Notes: generated from the sequence alone by a model not told the origin. A DNA stretch of 64,000 nucleotides from Saccharomycopsis crataegensis (GCF_037102585.1 NW_027043821.1:186001-250000), one strand, 5' to 3'; counted from the first letter of the stretch, positions 7,633 through 18,425 are shown. A program made the numbers and translations.

Positions 7633-10590
7633 ATGTTGCCTAAACTCTCGTACTCCCAGTTTGCGCTAAGGAAGACTTTTTTGGCCGGTGTTTGCTATAA
7701 GAGATCTTACAATATCAACAACCAACTTGCAACGATCCATCTTTATACTGCAATCAGATTGCCGGAGGTAATCATGAACAATGTGAATTTGGGAAGGCAG
7801 AAAAAAGACGATTTTGCATCGGATGCATTCAGCTCTGATGACTCGGACTTTTTTGGATCCCTAAGTGATTTCGAGCTCGAGAAATTGGATGAGAAGCTCG
7901 CACAAAAACCATCGGGAAGTGACCATAACCTAGAATCTGTTGAACTAGCTAACCCCGCACATATAGAAACTATTAGAAAAGACACAGGTTATGACTCCAG
8001 CGAGTGGGTATCGGACAATAATGACTTCGATGACACTTTTGATGATCAGCTCGCATTAGATAACCAAAATAATGAGCCACAAACAGTTGGTGGACAAAGA
8101 ATAAGCTTATCTCAGCGACTATCACTTCTAGAGAATAGTCAAGGGTTGAATAAAAATTCACATTCCATTACAAATGTTCTAAAGAAGAGTCAAGCCGTTA
8201 ACGTACTACTCCGAAACTCTTCAGGAAGTAGCTATAAAGAACCTCAAAACCTAGAAACAGCAACTGCGAAGTTGGAAAGCAAGTCTGATAAAGAAAATCA
8301 AATCGAAGACCTACAACAAATAATGGTGTCCGAGGACTTTGTTTCTGATGCATTTAGTGATTCTCAAGGCTTATCTTTACCCAACACAATCGATCCACAA
8401 CAAAAAAACCCTACCAAGACAGAACCAGAAAATATTAATCTACGAAAACCTTCTAGTGCTGGCGGTGACGATCTCACACAGCCAAGAAAACAGAATTTGA
8501 ATTTAACTCCAGGAACTCAAAATGATCATGAAGGAATCAACATTGATTTAACCGATCCTTCGTCGCCCGATGATCATCGGTGGAAAACTACGGGCAAAAG
8601 ATTTGTCATCACGCGATCGGAACAAAGTATGGAATCTCCAACAATCCCTATGGGACGCACAAGGGCACCAGTTATTATATCTTCTCCAACCCAACATTTA
8701 ACTCAGCGACCTCTGGTATCATCGCCTTTGGCCAATGGGAAATCCGCCGCCTGTTTGGCATCACGGAAGATGTCCACCGCCACTAATGAACTCCCTTCGT
8801 CGTTTGTCGCGGAAATTGTCCTTAGTGAAGAGCAAAACAAGATTTTGGAAATTATTAAACAAGGACATAATGTGTTTTATACCGGCTCAGCAGGTACTGG
8901 TAAGTCGGTGCTTCTTCGTCATGCCATCAAAGAATTAAGAAGTATCCACGGCCATGGTGCTGTAGCCGTTACTGCCAGTACTGGGCTTGCCGCTTGTAAT
9001 ATCGGGGGCACAACGTTGCACTCTTTCTCGGGGATTGGATTGGGAGAAGCCACTGCCAAACAATTGATTAAAAAAGTGAAGCGGTCGAAGAAATCATGTG
9101 AAAATTGGAGAAGAACCAAAGTGTTGTTCATCGACGAGATTTCTATGGTTGATGGGAGATTATTGGATAAATTGAGCGAAATTGCTAAAGCGGTGAGGAA
9201 AAGTCAGGAACCTTTTGGAGGCATTCAAGTGATTTTCTGTGGCGATTTCTATCAATTGCCTCCGGTTTCCAAGAGAACTTACAACATGAAAGGTGATACC
9301 AAAGAAGAGGATGCGAATTTCGCATTCACATCAGAATCTTGGAAAGAGTCTATTAAAGTAATGGTGATCATGACGAAAATTTTCCGTCAAAAAGGTGATT
9401 TAGATTTCATTGATATGTTAAACGAGATGAGAAATGGGGAGCTTTCCACTAAGACCATCCATAATTTCTTACAACTTCGAAGGCCTTTGCCTACCGATGA
9501 TGGAATTGAACCGGCTGAATTATTCGCTACGAGATATGAAGTCGATAGGGCTAATAATAGAAGATTGAGCGTGCTTCCGGGCGAAGAATACGTTTTTAAT
9601 TCTATTGATGGCGGTTCAATGGTCAACGGAGATTCTCGAGAAGCTCTATTGAATAATTTTTTAGCTCCGAAACAATTAATCTTGAAAGCGGGAGCCCAAG
9701 TCATGATGATCAAGAATATGGACGAAACTTTGGTCAATGGCTCTTTAGGGAAAGTTATTGATTTCGTCGATCCGGATACCTATTTTTTCTATAAGAAGGT
9801 TGTGGAAGATGATGTTAGTGATGATGAGAAATTCGAAGCTGCTGTGAAAAGACGGACCGAAAAACCAACAAAGTTTACGGAAAAGCATAGACCTAAACTT
9901 TTGGAGACCATGGAAGAGGAAGCCACCAAACATGAATTGGATGAATCGGTGTTTGATTTTTTCAAAGTGATGAAAGAAGACGAAAATATCGACCCGATCC
10001 TCAAAGCTAACATTGATAGAAAGAAAAATCTCATTAATAAACTATACGATGCCAGCAAGAAAAGAAGATACCCGTTGGTGAGATTTTTAGTGAATGATGG
10101 TAATACCAGAGACGTTTTGGTCAATCCGGAAACTTGGGATATCGAAGATGAGAATGAACAACCTTTAGTTTCTAGAACGCAAATTCCGTTGATGTTAGCC
10201 TGGTCGATTTCTATCCATAAATCCCAGGGACAAACGTTGTCTAAGGCCAAAGTCGATCTCCGCAAAGTGTTTGAAAAAGGTCAAGCGTATGTGGCATTAA
10301 GTAGAGTCACCGCCAGAAAAGGGTTACAGGTGTTGAATTTTGTGCCGACAAAAGTGATGACTCACTTATCAGTGAAAGAGTTTTATGATGCCTTGATGAA
10401 CCCCGATCAAGCTTTAGAAAGAGCCCGTAAATTGGCAGAAAGCCCGGCGTTTTCAATGAAACAGTTTTACAAAATGGAACCACCAAAGAAAAGGGAGGCG
10501 GCTCAGGAGGCTGGGAAAAGGGGTAGAAAAAAAAGGCTGCCTGCTCCAAGCACCGCCAGTCTTTTGATCTTGAATGATTTGACGAGATAA
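7633..10590 (+). CDS. PIF1: PIF1-family 5'-to-3' DNA helicase
   Basis: A 985-aa superfamily 1B helicase acting on telomeres, replication forks, G-quadruplexes and mitochondrial DNA. Walker A GSAGTGKS is at about residue 418, Walker B VLFIDEIS near 501, then GDFYQLPPV and, near the end, SIHKSQGQTL and AYVALSRV. The first 410 residues are acidic, Ser-rich and probably disordered. Two in-frame ATGs matter. The one at 7633 gives an N-terminus rich in Lys, Arg and hydroxylated residues with few acids (MLPKLSYSQFALRKTF), like a mitochondrial presequence. The one at 7774 (residue 48) would skip it. S. cerevisiae PIF1 makes mitochondrial and nuclear forms from M1 and M40 in the same way. The last about 45 codons lie inside an inverted repeat shared with 17887-18373. 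Confidence 0.93.
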   Translation: MLPKLSYSQFALRKTFLAGVCYKRSYNINNQLATIHLYTAIRLPEVIMNNVNLGRQKKDDFASDAFSSDDSDFFGSLSDFELEKLDEKLAQKPSGSDHNLESVELANPAHIETIRKDTGYDSSEWVSDNNDFDDTFDDQLALDNQNNEPQTVGGQRISLSQRLSLLENSQGLNKNSHSITNVLKKSQAVNVLLRNSSGSSYKEPQNLETATAKLESKSDKENQIEDLQQIMVSEDFVSDAFSDSQGLSLPNTIDPQQKNPTKTEPENINLRKPSSAGGDDLTQPRKQNLNLTPGTQNDHEGINIDLTDPSSPDDHRWKTTGKRFVITRSEQSMESPTIPMGRTRAPVIISSPTQHLTQRPLVSSPLANGKSAACLASRKMSTATNELPSSFVAEIVLSEEQNKILEIIKQGHNVFYTGSAGTGKSVLLRHAIKELRSIHGHGAVAVTASTGLAACNIGGTTLHSFSGIGLGEATAKQLIKKVKRSKKSCENWRRTKVLFIDEISMVDGRLLDKLSEIAKAVRKSQEPFGGIQVIFCGDFYQLPPVSKRTYNMKGDTKEEDANFAFTSESWKESIKVMVIMTKIFRQKGDLDFIDMLNEMRNGELSTKTIHNFLQLRRPLPTDDGIEPAELFATRYEVDRANNRRLSVLPGEEYVFNSIDGGSMVNGDSREALLNNFLAPKQLILKAGAQVMMIKNMDETLVNGSLGKVIDFVDPDTYFFYKKVVEDDVSDDEKFEAAVKRRTEKPTKFTEKHRPKLLETMEEEATKHELDESVFDFFKVMKEDENIDPILKANIDRKKNLINKLYDASKKRRYPLVRFLVNDGNTRDVLVNPETWDIEDENEQPLVSRTQIPLMLAWSISIHKSQGQTLSKAKVDLRKVFEKGQAYVALSRVTARKGLQVLNFVPTKVMTHLSVKEFYDALMNPDQALERARKLAESPAFSMKQFYKMEPPKKREAAQEAGKRGRKKRLPAPSTASLLILNDLTR

Positions 10591-10990
10591 ATCATCTTTT
10601 GAATGGTTTGACGAGATATCTTTTGGATGAATTGAATGAAATAGTTGTGATAATAGAATTTTTCCCCAGAAGAGGCGAGGAAGGCCCATTCTGGAGGCTC
10701 AGGGCGGCGGCTGGTCGGTTTATTCACAGAATATGAAGCACGTCATTAGTGGGTAGACTCTCCTTTAATCTACCATAACAAGCTCGCAAGCTATCATGAA
10801 AGAACTCGGGCTATTACAACAAGCAATAGAGACAGAAATTTCTTTGTCATTTTTTTTTTCTTTTTACTTATTTCACAAGGGGAAAAAAAAAAAAAAAAAG
10901 TAGGATCATTTGAGCCGTTATATGTGTATAAAATTTAAATGAATGGGTTATATTGGGTATATCTGCATTTATTGTAAGTTTATGGGATTT
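10455..10990 (+). repeat. Inverted repeat, arm 1 (PIF1 tail and 3' flank)
   Basis: From within the last PIF1 codons to the far 3' flank, this matches the reverse complement of 17887-18373 at over 90% by eye. The differences include a short stretch in the coding tail and a local duplication around 10566-10610. The arms enclose about 6.9 kb carrying YND1, RPR2 and the coiled-coil gene. Confidence 0.9.
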
Positions 10991-11265
10991 ATAAATCAGA
11001 AGAGGCGAAATGTATCCAAAAAGTTTCAATAACTTATGAAAAAAAAAAAAAAGAGGCTCTTGACCATATGTAAAGATTTTGAGAAGAACCACATCAATTA
11101 ATATATATAACAAATGAAAGATCGAGATATTTTGTTACTCGAATAGTTTGTCTTCTAATAATACTGCAAAACTAACAAGACGAAAAAAAAAATAAAATAG
11201 ATATAGATTCAAAAAGCCAATAACCCAATAACCGCTTATTCTCTTATTAATATCATCTTTGGATA
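10991..11265. other. Intergenic remainder between arm 1 and YND1
   Basis: A short AT-rich 3' region between the convergent PIF1 and YND1 genes, with poly-A tracts. No gene is seen. Confidence 0.5.
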
Positions 11266-11759
11266 TCATGAGTCTCTTGAAACCCTCTTAGGACTATCAG
11301 AAATGTTGAACCCTCCTCCTCCGGCATTACTGGCAGCACCTCCCCCATTGACCAAGTTACCGGACAGCGATACACTTCTTGGGCTCTTATAAATATTGAG
11401 GTAATTGGTGCTTGGCCCCGCACTTAACCCACTACCGATATTGGAACCCAAGGTATCTCCTGCACTATTAAGGTTGAACAAACTGACCCGAGACCGAAGC
11501 TGCGGCGACGTTAAATCTTCATGCCGTCCTGGCAAATTCGTCGCCGATTTATTCATTGCCGACGCCATCCCCATATAGTGATTATTATTATGATTATTAT
11601 TACTATTATTGTAATTCGCATTGCCGGTGGCACCCTTTTGTGATGAAGAGACAGAATATAGTGAGGCCATCAGGTTGCTGGCGTTGAAGTTTTTGTAGAA
11701 CGGAGGGATCAGTGGGGTCACCCCAAAGTTTAGGAACGATTGATTGTTTTTCCGTAGGC

Positions 11760-11795
<36 letters not shown>

Positions 11796-13830
11796 CACCA
11801 ACAATATCAAATTGCGATGGGTTATCACGATATGTGAACTGCTCTTCGAGATTTATATCGGTATCAAAAGTGTTTGGCAGAAACTCATTGAGAGAATCAC
11901 CATTCAAGTAGCCTCCAGAATTACCATTATTTCTATGAAGAATGCGATTCTTGAAGAAATTGACCACCGCAATGACTTTATTATGTCGCATAATGTGTTT
12001 CAGGAGATGACTCAATTTGAAAATGAAATTACCAATTGATGATTGGTACATCATGGAATTGTAAAGTTTGACGAACCCAAATTTCCGATTGACAAAATGT
12101 AACAATAGCAAAAATATTAAAAATATAATGATCATCACCGTGAAAATAAAATTGACTTTGGAGATCTTGTCCTGTTTAGATAAATTGGTGAAAGACCCTG
12201 AAGATTTAGTCGATGAAGAGGCTCCGGCAATGGATATCTCGAAATTTCCCGGAATGAACGGTTGTTTGCCCTTTAATTTCTGTTCGGTTTCACTAGGGGC
12301 GATCCCCACCAAATTGCTATATTTTTTATTTTCCTTGTTAGATTTAGAAGATGAGGCAATTTCGATTTTCGAAGACGCGTACAACAAAATCTTTCCCAAA
12401 GTCCAAGATAATTCATTACCATCAATCATTGCCGCACTCTTGAAATAGAAATTGTCATCCCCAGCCTCGTCAGCACTCTTTTCAAAATCAATTCTTGGTA
12501 AACTGAACCCTTCGTGCAAAATGTTCACGACCCAACTACCTTTGAAACAACTATCTTTCAAATATTCTAGTTTGATCCCGTTATATTGCTCGTTTTCGAA
12601 ATTCTTCATGATCTCAGAATTCCAATTACTTTCACAAAACTTTTTGAGCTCGATGTTAAATTTGTCAAAGCTATAAGTGCCCCCCAAATTGAAAATATCA
12701 TTGATGGTGTACCAATACTCGGAGATCCCAATGAATTTATCGTTAGCGAAATCAATTATCGGGACGTGGATCCCGTTGAATAAACAGGGATAATCATGAC
12801 ATGGGAGATTCTTCAATAATAAAGGATATTGTTCTCGAAGGCACATGTCATAATCTCCTAACCCGACAATCTTATACATTTTCCCATTGATTCCTTCATC
12901 CACCGATAATCCTTTCGGTATACATGGATCATTAATACTCAATGTTTTCTGGAGCGAATTCCCGGTACTGTCACCTATATCATACAATGACACGAGATTT
13001 TTCAAGTACCTTCTTCTTGCTTGATTGGCACCGAATCCTAACCACGTCGATACAAAAACATTCCATTCTTGTAGATCACCATTAATAGAGCGCAACTTCA
13101 CTAGGGATAAATCATCGTGGTGTCGAGTCACTTCGGACAGATTCGACGGAACAAACGCGATCTGGGTCGACGCCCCTCCCATATCCATGAACCCAAAACT
13201 ACTGTGCGCTTCGTCGTCGATTTGGAAATTGTTAAATTTTTCCGATAAATAATTGAGGGCCATCCAGCCATAAATACCTTCGGTTTCTCCATCGATGATT
13301 TCAAACTGCTGGGCGCAGTTCTTGATTAAAAACTGGGTTTTACCAGTGAGGTTCTCACAAATACTATGGAGAATCTTTTCTTGCTTTTTCACGCTAAGAA
13401 GTCTCATGCCCGCGGTGGCCTGGATGAAAATTGGGGTTTGTTGGAGCCGGGAATTAGGAATGATCAGTTCACTGAATTCCATCAATGGTTGTAAATGGTT
13501 TTCCCAAAGCCGATCTTTTAACCTTTTATCATCATCATCATCATCATCATCATTATCTTCTTCTTCTTCTTCATCATCGGAATCGTCGTCATATTTTCCA
13601 AAAGATGATAGTCCAGGAGTGATTTTCTTATTCCAAGAATTACTGGATAATATCTGCGGCACAGAGTTTAGCAATTCCGGGTGGCTCAGGGACAAATGGT
13701 CCTGGATATAATTGGCGTCCAACCACTTGTAAATGTGAAGCCGAGAGCCCGACGACCCAGCATCGATAACCACACCATATGAGAAATTCTCATCAGGGAT
13801 ACTGGTGTAGTCTATCTCTGAGAGTCCCAT
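11266..13830 (-). CDS. YND1: Golgi apyrase (nucleoside di/triphosphatase), GDA1/CD39 family
   Basis: An 854-aa protein. In yeast, Ynd1 hydrolyses nucleoside di- and triphosphates in the Golgi lumen, supporting sugar-nucleotide antiport for glycosylation. The first apyrase conserved region is VIDAGSSGSR (22-31). Others are IQATAGMRLL, GETEGIYGWMALNY and MDMGGASTQIAF. There is no N-terminal signal peptide; as in Ynd1, a single strong membrane segment (about 558-580, MIIIFLIFLLLL) follows the catalytic domain. The cytosolic tail of about 270 residues is Asn/Ser-rich with an (Asn)n run, and the catalytic domain has an acidic Asp/Glu run near residue 85-100. At 854 aa it is longer than S. cerevisiae Ynd1 (about 630), mostly through this tail. 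Confidence 0.9.
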
Positions 13831-14064
13831 AATATATATCTTCAGTTGTCTATATCTATATTATATATATATATATATACTCACTATAGCCGTTATCTGT
13901 TCAAAAAAGATGTTGTTTTTCTGAGCGGGTGGTGATCTCCTCAGGTGCGGCTAGCAACGTCCCATCATCGAATTTTTTACCCTTTTCAATCATTCATTCA
14001 ATGACTTACTTCAACATTTATCATTGAATTTCACCCGGAAATAGAATAATAAATAAAAGATAAA
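13831..14064. other. Divergent promoter region with TA-repeat
   Basis: The shared upstream region of YND1 (leftward) and the RPR2-like gene (rightward). It contains a (TA)n run around 13860-13880 that could serve as a TATA element for either gene. Confidence 0.5.
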
Positions 14065-14793
14065 ATGGGAAAATCAAAACTGGGCAAAGCCAATTCCGGG
14101 GATCTAGTGTATGACCCCAAATCAAAAACCTCGGTCATTCCCAGTGTTGCCCCAAAAACCATTCAGCCAAAACATCAATACCAGCGACTCAATTACCTTT
14201 ACCAACTATCCACCATCCTCACCGTTGAAAAACATCCTGAATTGGCGCGGATCTGCGCGAAGAATATGGTGCAGATATCTCAGAAAACCGTCACCAAAAT
14301 GAAACCCAGCATCAAGCGGAAATTGTGCAAGAAGTGTAACAGTGTCTTGATCCCAGGAATCAATTGTCAAGTGAGATTATTGAATTATGAAGCCAAGGAT
14401 AGTGGTAATTCAAAAGGTTCTAAAATCGAAAAGAATGAGAATAATTGTCATGGTGAGATACTGAAGAAAATAAATACAAGTGTTTCTGGGAGCACAAATG
14501 ATGATGAGTTTAATAATCGTGGGAGCACCACCACGATGGATGATGATGGTGATGATGATGGTGGTGGTGGTGATGATTCCAAACCCAAGATTACCACTAC
14601 TCAGGAAGATAATGGGAATTCCCCCAATGAGACTATTGAGGAGATTTCTACAGTATTCAAACTTCCGAAGCTGGCATGCTTGCAAATTACCTGCCTTGGA
14701 TGCAATACCATTGCCAGAAGGTATCCGGTGGGTAAAAATATCGAATACAAGTTATGGCATGATGATCCTGAATATTGTTTGGATGTTAATTGA
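14065..14793 (+). CDS. RPR2: RNase P protein subunit, Rpr2/Rpp21/Snm1 family
   Basis: A 242-aa protein predicted to be a subunit of nuclear RNase P, which trims tRNA 5' leaders. Residues about 35-110 match the family: RLNYLYQLSTIL, then PSIKRKLCKKCNSVLIPG, giving the first Cys pair. The second pair is in CLGCNTIARRYPV (about 215-227). Four cysteines in two CxxC motifs form the zinc ribbon. Between them sits an insert of about 90 residues rich in Asp, Gly, Ser and Asn that other members lack. The KCNSVLIPG wording is closer to Rpr2 than to Snm1 (the RNase MRP paralogue), but the assignment between the two is not certain. Confidence 0.8.
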   Translation: MGKSKLGKANSGDLVYDPKSKTSVIPSVAPKTIQPKHQYQRLNYLYQLSTILTVEKHPELARICAKNMVQISQKTVTKMKPSIKRKLCKKCNSVLIPGINCQVRLLNYEAKDSGNSKGSKIEKNENNCHGEILKKINTSVSGSTNDDEFNNRGSTTTMDDDGDDDGGGGDDSKPKITTTQEDNGNSPNETIEEISTVFKLPKLACLQITCLGCNTIARRYPVGKNIEYKLWHDDPEYCLDVN

Positions 14794-15403
14794 GTGTTCT
14801 TATTGGGAATAACTATGTACTATAATAAATCATTGTATTATAATTGCTACTTGTTAGATACAAGCTATGCTGTTAGTATACTATTGTAAGAGCTATGAAT
14901 GCCCAAAGTGTATTTATTACATGGTAACAACATGAGAAGAAATACAAGATAATTTAATGGAATTTCATTAGTTAAATGTGTAAAAAAGAAGAAAAAAAAA
15001 AAAAAAATAGGATAAAGGAGAGAAACGAAGCTAACAATATATATATATATATTTATATATACTTATTTACTAAGCCAAGGCCAGTGTGATGCAGAACAAA
15101 ATATTTTTTAACGAATGAGCAAGTAAGAGAATTAGGGTGGCTATTAGTGATAGCCAGCAGATATTTAGATAGTATAATTAATATGGATGTATCATCAATA
15201 AGAGCACACTTGGTGTGAAAATGAAAATAAAAACAAAAACAAAAAATTGAAAAACGTCAAAAACAAGAACAAAAAATTAACAACAATAAAAGTAACAACA
15301 ATAAAAGTAACGATAAATTAGGCAAGAGAAAAAAAAAACGATAAACGAGAAAAAGTGGTATTAGATCATCTGAAGATAGATGCTAAAAGAGGTGTTTCAA
15401 ATT
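14794..15403. other. Intergenic, convergent 3' regions
   Basis: Lies between two convergent genes. It is AT-rich with poly-A, (TA)n and AACAAAAA-type low-complexity tracts. No gene is seen. Confidence 0.5.
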
Positions 15404-17479
15404 TCAAGCTTCAAGGGCCTTTCCTTCAATTGGCAAATTTTCTTTGTCATCGTCGACCTTGGTGGAAGCCGATGTTGCAGATGCTTCCAAGGCTTTAGCT
15501 TGGATTTGACTGATTTCTGATTTCAAAGTAGCAATCTCACTAGTCAATTCTTCGATTTTGGAGCCTTGAGTTTTGATTTGGGCTTCTTGATCGGTGATTT
15601 TGGATTCGTTGGCAGAGTTTTCAGACTTATGCTTAGTGGATAATTCTTCAGTTGCACTTTTATGAGAGGTTTCCAATTTCTTGATTTCATCAGCGTGAGA
15701 CGATTCCAATTTCTTGATGGCAGCACTATGTTCTGAAGTTGAAGATTTAATAGCTTCTTCCTTGGCAGACTTCAAGGTTTCGACTTGTTTAGTTAATTCT
15801 TCGACTTTAGCTTGGAGCTGGGAGCTTTTGGTGGTCAATTCTTCAGATTTGGCGGTGAATTCCTTAGATTTCGCAGACAATTCTTCAGATTTGACAGATA
15901 ATTCTTCAGATTTAGCAGCCAATTCCTTTTCTTGGGTAGATTTCAAAGCTTCTAATTCTTTGGACTTGGTGGCGATAGCGTTGTCATGGGTTTGTTTCAA
16001 ATCTTCCAATTCCTTGGTTTTGGCAGCAATTTCTGTAGCCTTGGATTTTAATTCACCAACGTGGGTTGAAGTCAACTCGTCCAATTGTTTAGTCTTATTG
16101 GCGATTTCCTTATTCTTTGATTCCAATTCGGTGGCATGAGAGGCCTTTGATTCTGCCAAATGCTTGGTATGTTCTTCTTTCAAAGCCTTCAATTCTTCCT
16201 TGAGCTTGGTGATTTCTGAATCGGTGGATGACTTGGAGGACCCTTCTAAGGCTTCAAATTCAGCGATTTTAGCATCCAAATCCTTTTGCAATTCGGAAAT
16301 GGTAGCGGCAGAAGCGGCAAGTTCGGCTTTGGTGGAAGAAAGTTTTGCTTCATATTCGGAAGTCTTGGTGGAGAGTTCCTTGGATTTGGTTTCAATTTCC
16401 GCTTCTTTGTCGGTCAAAGAAGTTGACAAGGAACTGATTTTGCTATTCAAGTCTTTAATTTGAGAATCGCTGGCGTCTTTTGAAGTCTTGCTGGCGTTAT
16501 CCAATTCTTGTTGTTTTGCAGTCAACAATTCATGTTTTTTGTTCAATTCGTCGCTTAACTCGGCGATTTTCAATTTTTGAGATTCCAAAAGCGCTGATTT
16601 TTCGTCTTCGAATTTTTTCAATTGGTCTGCCAATTGGGCTTCTTTGGCAGATAGTTGTTCTTTTGTTGCTTTTAATTCACTTTGTAAACTGGAAAGTTTA
16701 GAGTTGGAGATTTCAATTTCCGAGGTAGCCGCGGCATGCTTTGAAGACATTTGGTCCAATTCTTGATGTTTGGCAGATAATTTAGTTTCTAACTCTTTGG
16801 TAAGTTTTTCATGGTTGGCGATGATTGATTGTTTCAATTCCAAATCTTTAGAAAGAGAAGAGTGTTTTTCGGTGAACTCGGCCAACGATCCGGATAATTT
16901 GGAAATTTCATCCTTAGAGGTAGAAATCTCGGCGTCCTTAGAATTGATAGAAGATTTCAAGTGTTCGGCAGCAGCGATTTTTTCGGCTTCAAGGGTGTCG
17001 ATTTTTGCGGATAACTCTGTAATTTCTTGTTTGGTCTTAGATAACATGGTTTTTTCGGTGGCAAGATCGGCGGTGAGTTTGTCGATAGACAAGTTCAACT
17101 GTTTGATGGTCGATTCCAATTGCAGTTTTTCGGCGGCAAATGCTTGTAATTGGCTGTTCAATTTAGCAGAGTCGGAGTTTAAGCTGGCGACTTTGTCGTG
17201 GTGGGATTTTTCCAAGTTCAAGATCTTCAAGTTCAACTCGTCGATTTGGGAGTTTTTGGCGGTGATGGCCTTGGAGTTGGAAGAGATGAGGGTCTCATAT
17301 TTTGCGGTTGATTCTTCCAATTGAGCTTGCAACTCTCTTTTCAAGCCTTGTTTCAATTCGGCAGCCGATTGCTTGTAGTATTCACGGTCGGCGAACTTTG
17401 TGATACAAAAGGTGATGAGGGCTGAGGCGCCAATTTCGGCAAGGACGGTGACCATGGTTCTTCTGTGGTGGGGGTCCAT
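15404..17479 (-). CDS. Long coiled-coil protein with N-terminal membrane segment, unrecognised
   Basis: A 691-aa protein I cannot name. After a short basic N-terminus there is one hydrophobic segment (about residues 10-26, VLAEIGASALITFCIT). From about residue 35 to the end it is almost continuous heptad-rich coiled coil made of Lys, Glu, Ser, Ala, Leu and Thr, with repeated phrases such as KSEELSAKS and ATKSKELE that point to internal duplication. The last 30 residues are acidic. It looks like a membrane-anchored rod, perhaps a tether or golgin-like protein. The composition is too simple to assign homology by eye. A second ATG (residue 9) would still keep the membrane segment. Confidence 0.75.
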   Translation of the reverse strand: MDPHHRRTMVTVLAEIGASALITFCITKFADREYYKQSAAELKQGLKRELQAQLEESTAKYETLISSNSKAITAKNSQIDELNLKILNLEKSHHDKVASLNSDSAKLNSQLQAFAAEKLQLESTIKQLNLSIDKLTADLATEKTMLSKTKQEITELSAKIDTLEAEKIAAAEHLKSSINSKDAEISTSKDEISKLSGSLAEFTEKHSSLSKDLELKQSIIANHEKLTKELETKLSAKHQELDQMSSKHAAATSEIEISNSKLSSLQSELKATKEQLSAKEAQLADQLKKFEDEKSALLESQKLKIAELSDELNKKHELLTAKQQELDNASKTSKDASDSQIKDLNSKISSLSTSLTDKEAEIETKSKELSTKTSEYEAKLSSTKAELAASAATISELQKDLDAKIAEFEALEGSSKSSTDSEITKLKEELKALKEEHTKHLAESKASHATELESKNKEIANKTKQLDELTSTHVGELKSKATEIAAKTKELEDLKQTHDNAIATKSKELEALKSTQEKELAAKSEELSVKSEELSAKSKEFTAKSEELTTKSSQLQAKVEELTKQVETLKSAKEEAIKSSTSEHSAAIKKLESSHADEIKKLETSHKSATEELSTKHKSENSANESKITDQEAQIKTQGSKIEELTSEIATLKSEISQIQAKALEASATSASTKVDDDKENLPIEGKALEA

Positions 17480-17738
17480 ACACTGTTTGATAAGAGGTAG
17501 CGGCAGATGTGCTGGTGTGCTGGTGTATAGAAAATATTGCTGGGGTGGCGATAGGAACTATTGGATGGGTGGTAAAAAGTATGGGAAGAGAGAATGAATG
17601 AGCAGAAAAAAAAAAAAATAGGAGAAAAAAAAAAAAAATTGGGCCAAAACAGCCTCCAGGAGGTGGGACACCCCGGCCATCCCCCTGCAAACGGCAAAAG
17701 GTAAACAGTACCGCCGGGGTGGGTTAACAACAGTGGTG
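17480..17738. other. Upstream region of the coiled-coil gene
   Basis: Promoter side of the leftward coiled-coil gene. It contains poly-A tracts at about 17606-17640 and a GC-richer patch near 17650-17730. I see no gene. Confidence 0.4.
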
Positions 17739-17866
17739 TTATATTATATTTTATATTATATTTTATATTATATTATATTATATTATATATTATATATTAT
17801 ATATTATATTATATTATATATTATATATTATATATTATATTATATTACATATTATATATTATTATA
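17739..17866. repeat. AT-only low-complexity repeat (TATAT/TATTA units)
   Basis: About 130 bp built almost solely of ATATT and TATAT units. It abuts arm 2 of the inverted repeat, so it marks or may have promoted the rearrangement junction. Confidence 0.85.
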
Positions 17867-17886
17867 GTATTTCTCTTCTAATATAG

Positions 17887-18373
17887 AAATCCCATAAACT
17901 TACAATAAATACAAACATACCCAATATAACCCATTCATTTAAATTTTATACATATAACGGCTCAAATGATCCTACTTTTTTTTTTTTTTTCCTCCTTGTG
18001 AAATAAGTAAAAAGAAAAAAAAAAATGACAAAGAAATTTCTGTCTCTATTGCTTGTTGTAATAGCCCGAGTTATTTCATGATAGCTTGCGAGCTTGTTAT
18101 GGTAGATTAAAGGAGAGTCTACCCACTAATGACGTAGTTCATGTTCTGTGAATAAACCGACCAGCCGCCGCCCTGAGCCTTCAGAATGGGCCTTCCTCGC
18201 CTCCTCTTGGGAAAAATTCTATTATTACAACTATTTCATTCAATTCATCCAAAAGATATCTCGTCAAACCATTCAAGCTCAAAAGACTGGCGGTGCTTGG
18301 AGCAGGCAGCCTTTTTTTTTTTTCTACCCCTTTTCTTTGGGTGGGTGGTTCCATTCTGTAAAACTGTTTCATT
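17887..18373 (-). repeat. Inverted repeat, arm 2 (copy of PIF1 tail and 3' flank)
   Basis: The reverse complement of 10455-10990. On the minus strand it still encodes a PIF1-like end (MKQFYRMEPP... KKRLPAPSTASLL), but without the helicase domain, and its reading frame runs on past the point where PIF1 stops. It is not a gene by itself. Confidence 0.9.
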
Positions 18374-18394
18374 TAATACATGTAAGGGTCAAAT

Positions 18395-18425
18395 ATCATC
18401 AAGTGGTTGTAACAAAAGAGGAAAA
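18395..18425 (+). pseudogene. Scrap of the PRS1 5' end (upstream bases)
   Basis: Thirty-one bases identical to the complement of 1212-1242, the bases just upstream of the PRS1 ATG. It lies 21 bp from arm 2. In this orientation it is what an inverted copy of the whole left part of the window would give. Confidence 0.75.

Noticed and set aside
9789-10265. Minus-strand open frame of 158 codons inside PIF1
   Set aside because: Overlaps the conserved helicase domain; Ser/Leu-rich translation typical of an antisense shadow.
17353-17730. Minus-strand open frame upstream of and overlapping the coiled-coil gene start
   Set aside because: Pro/Phe/Ser-rich translation crossing poly-A tracts; different frame from the real gene.
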